A stretch of DNA of 57,406 nt from a virus. A program made the position numbers and the translations under genes. The notes below the pieces were generated by a model. The model made no database searches and was not told where the DNA came from. It saw only the letters and a list, made by a program, of their open reading frames with translations. Below are positions 50,655 through 57,406 of the stretch, piece by piece. The stretch covers positions 1 to 57,406 of the IMG/VR virus record IMGVR_UViG_3300044720_000010; one strand, written 5' to 3'. How positions within the stretch are numbered: the first letter of the stretch is position 1; every line of letters begins with the position of its first letter.

Positions 50655-51919
50655 AGTTCATCGCCTTCGAACGACTCATCGACGATCGACCCGACCTCGG
50701 CCCGGTTGTCGCCAACGGCAACCAGAGTCGGTTTGCCGGGAGGGCGTTCTACAAGCGTCCCGACATATGCTTTAGTCAGCTTACCTCGGACGCCAGCCGC
50801 ACGTACCAGCTTCTCGGATTGGTTGGGCGAGACGACCTTGCGGACGTAGATATCGTCATCGTCGATCCCGAGCCGCGCCAGACCTTCGGCCGCTTCTTCT
50901 TCATCCTTCCAGCGGCGCCGGCTGCGGCCCTCTACGACCTTCCACAAGCCCCCCAGGTCATCGCCCTGAAGACCACGGGTAATCAGCTCGTCGGCTGCTT
51001 GGGCGAACCACCGCTCCATCAACCCCCGCCACCGCAAGAGCTTAGCAAGCTGTTCGGTTGTGAGTTGGACGGGGGGCTCTAGTCGCGGCTTCGGCGGATC
51101 GAGTATCGCTATCGACTGTTGCTGTTCGTGCGACACAGAGTCATTCTCCAACACATCGAAACTGAGGTCAGCGAGAGCCTGTCGGGCGACTTCCATCGCG
51201 GGACACGTCAGCCGAACTTTGCACCAAAGGCAGCTACCCGGACTTGGTGATCTGTCAGCGTTCGGCTGCCACGCTAGAGCCGCTCGCTCTCGCGCCCACT
51301 CCGACCACTCGGTAAGCTCTGATCGCGAAATCTCATACACATCGAAGTGGTTTAGTCTCGGCTGCGCGATGTGCATCCGTATAGTTTGAAAGTGATAAAT
51401 GTTGTCATAGGATTGAAGGGCACCCCAAGCGTATAAAAGCAATTGACTGTTATTTTTCGCGTACACCTGAATACCAGTTCCGAACTTCCAGTCCACGACA
51501 TCCAGAACGCCAAGACTACAAATTATCAGATCGGCCGTACCACCTTGATATTCGATGGGCGTGAGACTAGATATATCAACTTTGATTTCATAAAACCTAT
51601 CGCCCGGTATGTTGGCATACCGTTCTAAGCATACCTCCGCGAAACTGTACATATCGTCATCGACTTCAATCTCAAATACTTCCTCCGTATCTGGTTTTGT
51701 CACCGTGTATGTTGTGCCGAGCCAATTAGGTTTGTTACCAGTCTGTTGCCATTCGGCTATCAAGGCATGGAACGCGGTGCCTTCTGCCGCGTAGTAACCT
51801 GCCGTGTCGTGAGCACTCATGCTCGGTATAAGCGAACCGGCGCAGTTCAACCACGTTGAACTGTAACTCGGCCGGAATACCGAGTTACCGTCTTTCCAAA
51901 GATCTGCGCCGTCGCTCAT
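50651..51919 (-). CDS. DUF2800 PD-(D/E)XK nuclease
   Basis: 422 aa. The RecB/Cas4-like core is seen in EGTAFHALIAEW, the GGTADLIIC strand with Asp, and VVDWKFGTG with the Asp-x-Lys site. Four cysteines (CLWCKVRLTCP plus an upstream CAGS) could hold an iron-sulfur cluster, as in Cas4/AddB-like nucleases. Such proteins occur with SSB genes in phage recombination modules. Confidence 0.85.
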   Translation of the reverse strand: MSDGADLWKDGNSVFRPSYSSTWLNCAGSLIPSMSAHDTAGYYAAEGTAFHALIAEWQQTGNKPNWLGTTYTVTKPDTEEVFEIEVDDDMYSFAEVCLERYANIPGDRFYEIKVDISSLTPIEYQGGTADLIICSLGVLDVVDWKFGTGIQVYAKNNSQLLLYAWGALQSYDNIYHFQTIRMHIAQPRLNHFDVYEISRSELTEWSEWARERAALAWQPNADRSPSPGSCLWCKVRLTCPAMEVARQALADLSFDVLENDSVSHEQQQSIAILDPPKPRLEPPVQLTTEQLAKLLRWRGLMERWFAQAADELITRGLQGDDLGGLWKVVEGRSRRRWKDEEEAAEGLARLGIDDDDIYVRKVVSPNQSEKLVRAAGVRGKLTKAYVGTLVERPPGKPTLVAVGDNRAEVGSIVDESFEGDEL

Positions 51920-51928
51920 GCTTCGGGT

Positions 51929-52258
51929 CTACAGATCGTCGCTGGCTTCGGCCGGCTCGGGCTCCTTCGATGCAAGAAGGACTTCAGCCGCCGCGATAAA
52001 CTCGGGGTACTTCGTCTCGGCGACCTCGGCGAGCTGCGTGGCGTCGAACTGCTTCAAGAAATTGAGGTAGACCGGCGGCCCTTTCTCGTCACGCACCTTG
52101 CGTGCGACGGCTTTCAGTTCATCCATCCCGATCTTGCGAGGCCGGCCGGGACCACGAGCGGCGGCCGGGGCAGCAGCAGGTGCCGTACCTTTCTCGATAC
52201 GTTCGGTAAGTTTGAGGACCGCCGCCGTCAACGTGTTTACCGCTTCTTCAAGTGCCAC
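51929..52258 (-). CDS. AT-hook-containing small protein, first gene of the leftward operon
   Basis: 109 aa, starting with GTG eight bases after ggag. The central RGPGRPRK is an AT-hook-like motif that would grip the minor groove of AT-rich DNA. The rest is helical and alanine-rich. A regulator or DNA organiser is likely. Confidence 0.65.
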   Translation of the reverse strand: MALEEAVNTLTAAVLKLTERIEKGTAPAAAPAAARGPGRPRKIGMDELKAVARKVRDEKGPPVYLNFLKQFDATQLAEVAETKYPEFIAAAEVLLASKEPEPAEASDDL

Positions 52259-52368
52259 AATCTATCTCCAATTTCGAGTTAAAAACTTCGCTATTGCCAA
52301 ACGAAGTAACAACACCCTATCGTCTGGTAGGTGAAAGCGTCAAGTACAAAGTTGAAACGAGATACAAA
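52259..52368. promoter_or_regulatory. divergent control region with operator dyad
   Basis: The gap between the leftward operon and the HTH gene contains acttcg (52285-52290) and cgaagt (52302-52307), a perfect inverted repeat with 11-bp spacing, plus a nearby attcgag/ctcg-like partial copy. It is a likely operator for the 52369 protein. Candidate -35 elements occur on both strands (ttgacg on the minus strand), with weak -10 boxes. Confidence 0.45.
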
Positions 52369-52623
52369 ATGATTTTCCCGCTGCCACGATACATCAGGAT
52401 CATGTCGGAAGGCCCGGACAAAGAACGGGCCAAAGATCGGTTTTTCCTACAACTCGCGTGTATCTACGCAAGCCGAAGCGGCCGAATCCGTGTTCTGGCC
52501 GGCTTAATCGGTGTGAACTATGAAACTTTGAAGTCTCAGATGCGTGGAGTTCAACACCATCCGGTATCACAGACTACCTACGCAGGCGTGAGACGGCTTC
52601 TCGGCCGCGATTTCATGCCATAG
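52369..52623 (+). CDS. HTH regulator (84 aa)
   Basis: A helical protein with an HTH-like centre (GRIRVLAGLIGVNYETLKSQMRG). The ATG at 52369 is the most plausible start; a later ATG at 52402 has a closer agga site. It is the first gene of the rightward replication operon and borders the dyad. Probably an autoregulated switch for the two divergent operons. Confidence 0.6.
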   Translation: MIFPLPRYIRIMSEGPDKERAKDRFFLQLACIYASRSGRIRVLAGLIGVNYETLKSQMRGVQHHPVSQTTYAGVRRLLGRDFMP

Positions 52624-52696
52624 GAAAAAGCGCCGACCGGGTGCCCGCCCGATCGACGCCATATGCTGCTGCAATCAGCTAGTAGAGACGAGTTAA

Positions 52697-55150
52697 ATGA
52701 TACACGCAGACCCGCCAGTTGTCGATAGTCCGTTAGATCGTAAACTAACGATAACCATATTCGAAGACGAAACCGCCAAGGTAAAACGGGAGCACCAAAA
52801 GTCGCTCCGCGAGCTGGCGCCCTACATAGATAAAAAGTCAGCACCGTCCAAGGCTGCGCTCCCGTGGCTGAAGCTTGCCCGGTTCGGCGATAAAAGATCA
52901 GCGGTCTCGCTTCGCAACGACGCCAACGTTGTGTCGATCAGCGGAATTGAGATTGATTATGACAAAGAACAGATTTCGGTTTCACAAGCGGCCGAGGTAT
53001 TCCGCGCGAACCGTGTTGCGGCGCTGATCTATACCAGCCCCTCTCACAAGGCCGCAGCGCCCCGGTGGAGGGCCTTGCTCCCTACCTCCACACTCTTGCC
53101 CCCTGTCCAACGTAGCCGCCTCTGTGGCGTCGTAAACCGCATCCTAAAGGGCGATGCAGCAGGGGAGTCATTCACCCTATCGCAGAGCTACTACTACGGT
53201 CAGGTCGGAGCGAATCCCGACCACGAGGTCATTTTGATAGATGGTCGCTACATCGACTACGCTGATGACATCGAACCGCTCGACAAAACCCGATCGTCGA
53301 AACACCGTTTCGCGGATGACACGGACGAGTGGGGATTAGGATTTGACCGTATCGACGACATATCGGACGAACGGTTATGCGAATTGCTGATGAGTATCCC
53401 GAATGACGGGAGGTTCGACGATCGTGGGGAGTGGTTCGAAATCGGGTGTGCTGTTAAGCATCAGGCGCTCGACTCCGACGCAGCTCGCGAAATGTTTTAC
53501 GAATGGTCCGTCCAGCATAGCTCTCATAATGAAGCTAAATTCGAGAAGACATGGAGAAGCATCGGCAACTACAGCGGGCGACCTGTAACCGTTCGCTACT
53601 TGATAAAGTTAGCAAAGGGTCACGAACAAAAAGCAACCACCGAACGGCTTTCCGAAATCCTTATGCGAATGGACTTCGCACCTAGCCTCGATGATCTGCG
53701 AGCGATAGCAGCGGACGCTCGTAAACTCAATTTAGACCAGATGGACAGAGTACGCCTAGTTTCGTCGCTCCAGAAAAACGCTAAGAATTACGGTGTCACC
53801 TTGCCGATTAAAGAGGCTCGCGACATGGTTCGGCACCAACCAAGCGCGTCAGATATACCGGATTGGCTCAAAAATTGGGTTTTCCTGAAGCATACAGGAC
53901 AGTTCTACGACCGTAAAACAGGTGAGCATGTCGATCACCACGCTTTTGACGCCGCATTCGGTCGGTATGTAGGACCAGACAATACCGCTTCTAAGGTTGC
54001 GCTAAACATCGTCAAGATACCCGTCTTCCACATGACCATGTATCTGCCAGGAGAAGAAGACGTGTTCACGGACCCGTCAGGTCTAACATGGATAAACACC
54101 TACAGAAATACGGCGCCGCCGATACCTGAGATATTGACCGAACGAGATAGACGGAATGTCGAGTTGATTAAAGATCACTCCCGGCACCTGTTCGAAAACC
54201 AACACGACATCGAAATCCTACACTCGTCTCTAGCCTACGTCGTCCAAACCGGCAAGCGCTGTAACTGGATCACGATCATCCAAGGGGCCGAAGCGATCGG
54301 CAAGACATTTTATGCTCAACTGATGGCTGCCGTCCTCGGCGGAAGCCCCCACGTCTACAAGCTAGACACACAAACCCTTACCGACAGCTCGTTCACCGAA
54401 TGGGCTGAAGGACATCAGCTCGTTTTCATTGAAGAACTGTACGTACACGGTAAGCGCTATAACGTCATGGACAAGATCAAAACCTACGCCACAGACGAGA
54501 CCGTTAGCGTTCACCCCAAGGGCTTTCGACAATACAACGTGACCAACACTGCGACGTACATAGCGTTCACAAATCACCGAGACTCTGTGCCGCTAGAGCG
54601 GAGCGATACCCGATACTTTGTCCTCTTGTCTCGCTGGCAATCGACACGAGAAGTTCTGGCCTTCAAAGAGTCAAATCCGACCTACTATCGGAAATTGTTT
54701 AACACCATCCAAGAATCGCCCGGCGCTATCCGAGGCTGGCTGATGAACTACCCTTTGCACCCCGACTTCGATCCAACCGCTCGGGCGCCCTCCAGCCACG
54801 GGAAAGCAACGATGATCGATGAGTCGAAATCCGAACTCCAGACCCTCGCGGAAGACCTGATTAGGGACGGAAATATCCCTGGAATCTCCGAAGAATTGGT
54901 TGTCGTTCATCTTTTACGTGAAGCTCTGGCCGATGAAAGCGGCGTTTTACCGACGCCAGAAGCTACGCGCGCAGTCCTCCAGAGGCTACAGTTCACCCCT
55001 ATTCAGGGTAGACGAGTAAAAATCTCCACACACCCCGACGCACCCCGAAAGGACTTTTATTGCTGGTCAACAGACCTGAAAGTGCTTTCATCCACGCAGG
55101 ATTACATTCGGAAATTAATTATGAATAAATTATTTTACGACGAACTTTAA
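52697..55150 (+). CDS. primase-helicase (PriCT-2 and D5/DUF5906-like)
   Basis: 817 aa. Residues 1-200 look like an archaeo-eukaryotic-primase-type domain (GIEIDYDKEQISVSQAAEV, PRWRALLPT). Residues about 215-320 form a PriCT-2 linker (LMSIPNDGRFDDRGEWFEIG, EKTWRSIGNYSG). Residues about 480-690 form a D5/SF3-like helicase with GAEAIGKTFYAQL and LVFIEEL. Typical of phages and plasmids that prime and unwind with one protein. The origin-like region follows directly. Confidence 0.88.
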   Translation: MIHADPPVVDSPLDRKLTITIFEDETAKVKREHQKSLRELAPYIDKKSAPSKAALPWLKLARFGDKRSAVSLRNDANVVSISGIEIDYDKEQISVSQAAEVFRANRVAALIYTSPSHKAAAPRWRALLPTSTLLPPVQRSRLCGVVNRILKGDAAGESFTLSQSYYYGQVGANPDHEVILIDGRYIDYADDIEPLDKTRSSKHRFADDTDEWGLGFDRIDDISDERLCELLMSIPNDGRFDDRGEWFEIGCAVKHQALDSDAAREMFYEWSVQHSSHNEAKFEKTWRSIGNYSGRPVTVRYLIKLAKGHEQKATTERLSEILMRMDFAPSLDDLRAIAADARKLNLDQMDRVRLVSSLQKNAKNYGVTLPIKEARDMVRHQPSASDIPDWLKNWVFLKHTGQFYDRKTGEHVDHHAFDAAFGRYVGPDNTASKVALNIVKIPVFHMTMYLPGEEDVFTDPSGLTWINTYRNTAPPIPEILTERDRRNVELIKDHSRHLFENQHDIEILHSSLAYVVQTGKRCNWITIIQGAEAIGKTFYAQLMAAVLGGSPHVYKLDTQTLTDSSFTEWAEGHQLVFIEELYVHGKRYNVMDKIKTYATDETVSVHPKGFRQYNVTNTATYIAFTNHRDSVPLERSDTRYFVLLSRWQSTREVLAFKESNPTYYRKLFNTIQESPGAIRGWLMNYPLHPDFDPTARAPSSHGKATMIDESKSELQTLAEDLIRDGNIPGISEELVVVHLLREALADESGVLPTPEATRAVLQRLQFTPIQGRRVKISTHPDAPRKDFYCWSTDLKVLSSTQDYIRKLIMNKLFYDEL

Positions 55151-55390
55151 TTTGGGTGCGTCGAAACGGCCCCATTTTGCCACACACCCCACTACGCACC
55201 CCAAAATAAGTCATTGATTCTCTTACGTATTATATTATTTAGTGTGTGGGGGTGTGTGGGTGAAAGAATATAAACCTTTATACATGAGAAGAAAGTAAGT
55301 TTATTAACACTAATTAATGCCGAATCTTACGTATGATAGGATAAGGTAGCTAGCCGCACCCCATGCCCCCACGCACCCCACGGAGTTTTC
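55151..55390. other. AT-rich region with GCACCCC repeats, candidate origin
   Basis: No gene. acgcacccca occurs at 55195-55204 and 55371-55380, with related copies at 55087-range forms (cacacacccc 55081+100, i.e. 55181-55190), ccgcacccca (55355-55364) and inverted gtgtgggg (55243-55252) and tgggtgcgt (55153-55161). Between them the AT-rich block 55211-55350 carries a direct repeat tcttacgtat (55221-55230, 55325-55334). The layout suits iterons around an unwinding element beside the primase-helicase gene. Confidence 0.5.
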
Positions 55391-55627
55391 ATGCACATCC
55401 ATGATATCATCGAAGAAAACGCTCATGACAATGCGGGGTACGCCATCGCGTATGCCCTCCTGCAACTGGCAGACGCCCATCGCAGTGCTGCTATCGCGCT
55501 CCGTAATCTTGGAACCGGGAACGCGGCAACAGAGATGGGTGTAGTAGAAATGCTTGCAGGGGAGGTTGGTCGCATTGCAGAAGCCTTGCGGCACATCGTT
55601 GACAAAATGCCCGAGGATGACAGTTAA
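55391..55627 (+). CDS. hypothetical helical protein (78 aa)
   Basis: ATG preceded by cggag at seven bases. Highly helical (GYAIAYALLQLADAHRSAAI, LAGEVGRIAEALRHIV) with no family match. It lies just after the origin-like region and may be the last gene of the rightward replication operon. Confidence 0.65.
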   Translation: MHIHDIIEENAHDNAGYAIAYALLQLADAHRSAAIALRNLGTGNAATEMGVVEMLAGEVGRIAEALRHIVDKMPEDDS

Positions 55628-56150
55628 ACCGTGTAGCCGGCCTAGCGGGGGGACAAAATATGGCGAATCGCGCCTCAGCGCCTCCCGCCCCCCGGATTTA
55701 ACCTGACCGGGGACCCATTGCCATCACAACGCAACGGTAGCGTTTCATTAAAACCGACAGGAATTGGACGTGAAACCAAAGGATCGATATTATCCGCTCC
55801 AACCAACTGAGGCCGAGCGCAAGCGCGACGACAGCTCGCATGGTGGTGGATGCAGAAAGGCCGACCCAAGCCCGCGCCTATCGTGGACGATGGTAGCGAC
55901 ACCATCGAAGATTCGACGTTCATACCGAATACCAAACACAAAGGCTAAAATTTTCTATTTATATCCTTCATAGAAATTGCCCTGATAGGGTCAAAGGACA
56001 GAGACCTATCCCAATGACCCTAGCAGGGCAAATCGCGTGTGCGGGCATCTGTGAAGGCTTTAGGGCATACGCCATCTACACGTGCAACGCTATCCCATAT
56101 CGCCTATCTACACGTGTAACGCAACGGTACCGTCGCGTTTCTTATCAGGG
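55628..56150. other. non-coding region with inverted and direct repeats
   Basis: No convincing gene; a 69-codon frame (55764-55973) lacks protein-like composition. Present are: a 15-bp inverted repeat with one mismatch (55979-55993 and 56015-56029); a 17-bp direct repeat around the palindrome cacgtg (56074-56090 and 56106-56122, 32 bp apart); and two copies of aacgcaacggta (55728-55739, 56118-56129), each followed by gcgttt. These look like binding sites for regulators or replication proteins. Confidence 0.6.
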
Positions 56151-56156
56151 CAAAAG

Positions 56157-56184
56157 AAAACCGGCCCAACGATGGGCCGGTCAA
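56157..56184 (-). terminator. rho-independent terminator of the lysogeny operon
   Basis: On the minus strand a perfect eight-base stem accggccc/gggccggt (56160-56167 with 56174-56181) around a six-base loop is followed by ttttctttt. It lies just after the 61-aa gene and should end the repressor-radA transcript. Confidence 0.85.
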
Positions 56185-56207
56185 ACCTTAACGCACCGTG
56201 GTTGAGG

Positions 56208-56393
56208 TTACAGCGTACTGTACGGGTTGGCCTCTACCGCGCACCCATGCCGTTCGGCCGTGTCCTGTAGTTCCTCCCATCGCGCCGCATCGCTATCGCT
56301 GTAGCGGTCAACATCCTTTGGCAGCTCATACTCGACCGCTACTTGCGGCGTCACCACGCGATAGAACAGGTAGCCATCCCTGGCGTGCGTCAT
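56208..56393 (-). CDS. hypothetical protein (61 aa)
   Basis: The ATG overlaps the TGA of a 12-codon remnant (ATGA). Mixed charged sequence (YRVVTPQVAVEYELPKDVD, RWEELQDTAERHGCAVE) with no family match. It is the last gene before the terminator of the lysogeny operon. It was probably once directly coupled to the RadA-like gene. Confidence 0.65.
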   Translation of the reverse strand: MTHARDGYLFYRVVTPQVAVEYELPKDVDRYSDSDAARWEELQDTAERHGCAVEANPYSTL

Positions 56394-56428
56394 AGCGTCA
56401 ACCCTCTCTCTGTCATCTGTAATTTCAT
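56390..56428 (-). pseudogene. duplicated 3' tail of the RadA-like gene
   Basis: A 12-codon frame (MKLQMTERGLTL) closely copies the end of the RadA-like protein (LPLKMTERGLSL). It is linked by ATGA to genes on both sides. The DNA at 56391-56420 matches 56851-56880 at 23 of 30 positions without gaps. It is best read as a leftover of the gene end displaced by the endonuclease insertion. Confidence 0.65.
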
Positions 56429-56853
56429 AGAGGCATCCAATGTGCTCTTAGGTAAAACGCAAGAGCTTCTAGGATTTCCGGATTATCATCGGCGTACCCT
56501 AAGATCGCGTTACATTTAGTGCATATCCAACCCCTAAATCCACCCAATGAATGCTCGTGATCCCAGTGCAAAGCTTTCTTTCCTGACGGCCTTTTGCATA
56601 CTTCACATAGCGTAGGACGTGGGCGCGGGGCTTGTGCTTCTCTAATACGCCGATTGTAGGCTTTCTTTTTAGCTAAAACTTCTTCACGGTTTGCAGCGTA
56701 TTTCATTGCATCACGTTTAGCCATTCTCTCTTTATTCCTGGCTACATACTCTTTTCTGTAAGCTATGGTACTTTCTTTAGTTTCATTTCGCTTGCTGTAA
56801 GACGCCACCTTTTCAGGGTTATTCTTTCTCCATAATCTCTTAGTTGGCGTCAT
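56425..56853 (-). CDS. endonuclease VII-like HNH nuclease, probable inserted gene
   Basis: 142 aa from the ATG at 56853 (ATGA overlap with the RadA-like stop). The N-terminus is a basic helical DNA-binding arm (KRLWRKNNPEKVASYSKRN). The C-terminal endonuclease VII domain has CEVCKRPSGKKALHWDHEH and GFRGWICTKCNAILGYADD. It is related to the C-terminus of the 49045 protein. The gene is more AT-rich than its neighbours and is flanked by imperfect copies of the RadA gene end, as expected for a mobile homing-type nuclease. Confidence 0.8.
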   Translation of the reverse strand: MTPTKRLWRKNNPEKVASYSKRNETKESTIAYRKEYVARNKERMAKRDAMKYAANREEVLAKKKAYNRRIREAQAPRPRPTLCEVCKRPSGKKALHWDHEHSLGGFRGWICTKCNAILGYADDNPEILEALAFYLRAHWMPL

Positions 56854-57406
56854 AGCGATAGCCCGCGTTCTGTCATCTTTAAGGGCAGGCCGCAACCAGC
56901 CGTTCCGTAGCGATTTTTCTCGACCACCAACCATCTTGGATCACGTTCTAGCCTTACCGCGCAATCGATCAAGTGCTCTAGCAGTCGCAGTCCAGCATGG
57001 GCGCCGCTCTTGGTCTCATGGCACACAAGCGCCACGGCCACGCGCCTATCCCTGGCGTGTGCGACCGCTGCCCTAGTGGCCGCGACTGCATCCGGCCGCA
57101 TCGTTTGGATGCTGTCAACGATCAGCAGATCCGCATCGCCAGCGGCCGCTAGCGCTTCCCCTATCTCATCGGTAGCTAAAAGCTCCATATCCGGCCGTAG
57201 GCCAAGCCTAAGCGCCCTGGCCGCTACTTGGCTTAGTTCCTCTTCTGCGCTCACATACAGGCTTCCACGGACGCCACTAGCCGCTTGCGCCAACAGCGAC
57301 GATTTTCCGGCGCCGGGCGCACCGTGAAACATGACCGTTCCGCCACGGACAAACCCGCCGCCCAACACTGAGTCGAGCCAGGGCAACCGAGTAAGGATGC
57401 GACTCA
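56850..57406 (-). CDS. RadA/Sms-like ATPase, spanning the circle junction
   Basis: The frame is open at the window end. If the window is a circle it continues into base 1 and starts with ATG at 4-2 or at 1/57406/57405, behind a ggag site (13-10). That gives 186 aa. The core is RecA-like: LPWLDSVLGGGFVRGG, Walker A HGAPGAGKSS, Walker B LLIVDS, then a sensor block (ALVCHETKSG). It resembles RadA without the zinc finger and Lon-type domains. A recombination or branch-migration role is inferred. Confidence 0.8.
   Translation of the reverse strand, partial: SRILTRLPWLDSVLGGGFVRGGTVMFHGAPGAGKSSLLAQAASGVRGSLYVSAEEELSQVAARALRLGLRPDMELLATDEIGEALAAAGDADLLIVDSIQTMRPDAVAATRAAVAHARDRRVAVALVCHETKSGAHAGLRLLEHLIDCAVRLERDPRWLVVEKNRYGTAGCGLPLKMTERGLSL

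Noticed and set aside
55764-55973. 69-codon plus-strand frame in the repeat-bearing gap
   Set aside because: Weak start (GTG at 55770), low-complexity basic content and no coupling to other genes; left as non-coding.
1-57406. An integrated prophage with attL/attR at the window ends
   Set aside because: The ends join within a gene and an intact att-like region lies beside int in the interior, so the circular phage form fits better.

Overview
The window reads as one complete, circularly closing genome of a temperate siphovirus (long non-contractile tail) with lambda-like head genes. The host is most likely an alphaproteobacterium. The reasons are a GapR/DUF2312 nucleoid protein, a tail-tip gene of the DUF2163/BR0599 type found in Rhodobacter gene transfer agents, a head-spike base similar to the agent's, and a putative attP core that looks like the 3' end of an alphaproteobacterial tRNA-Phe gene. 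Base 57406 joins base 1 inside a RadA-like gene. Closing the circle supplies its start codon and ribosome binding site, so the window ends look like an arbitrary cut.

Left arm, plus strand (1671-10385): an early operon that starts divergently from an S24-family repressor (873-1610, minus). It holds a Cro-like protein, a GapR-like protein, a ParB-like protein and a pentapeptide-repeat protein built from 25 near-identical 15-bp units. A dense chain of tiny ATGA-coupled genes follows (membrane peptides, Cys/His-rich peptides, unknowns), then a SLOG-like protein, flavin-dependent thymidylate synthase ThyX, an excisionase-like HTH protein and a tyrosine integrase. The putative attP (10386-10537) lies just after int.

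Centre, minus strand (52258 down to 10527): one uninterrupted block of about 42 kb, with most junctions overlapping by a few bases. In transcription order it carries replication and nucleotide genes (AT-hook protein, DUF2800 nuclease, SSB-like protein, endonuclease VII, family A DNA polymerase, cupin-like protein, MT-A70 methylase, VRR-NUC nuclease, phosphoribosyltransferase, SNF2-type helicase, class II ribonucleotide reductase). Next come terminase, gpW-like protein and portal. A head-spike cassette with a lipoprotein is wedged between portal and protease. The S49 protease/scaffold, decoration, capsid and tail genes follow, including a -1 frameshift in the tail chaperone, then the tail-tip genes and the lysis cassette (GH19 endolysin, holin, lipoprotein).

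Right arm: a divergent HTH regulator and a primase-helicase on the plus strand (52369-55150), an AT-rich intergenic region with repeated GCACCCC motifs (candidate origin), one small gene, and about 530 bp of repeat-bearing non-coding DNA. The minus-strand lysogeny operon then runs in from base 1610 across the circle junction: repressor, two secreted proteins, RadA-like ATPase, inserted endonuclease VII, 61-aa protein, strong terminator. No tRNA, rRNA, CRISPR array or insertion sequence was seen.
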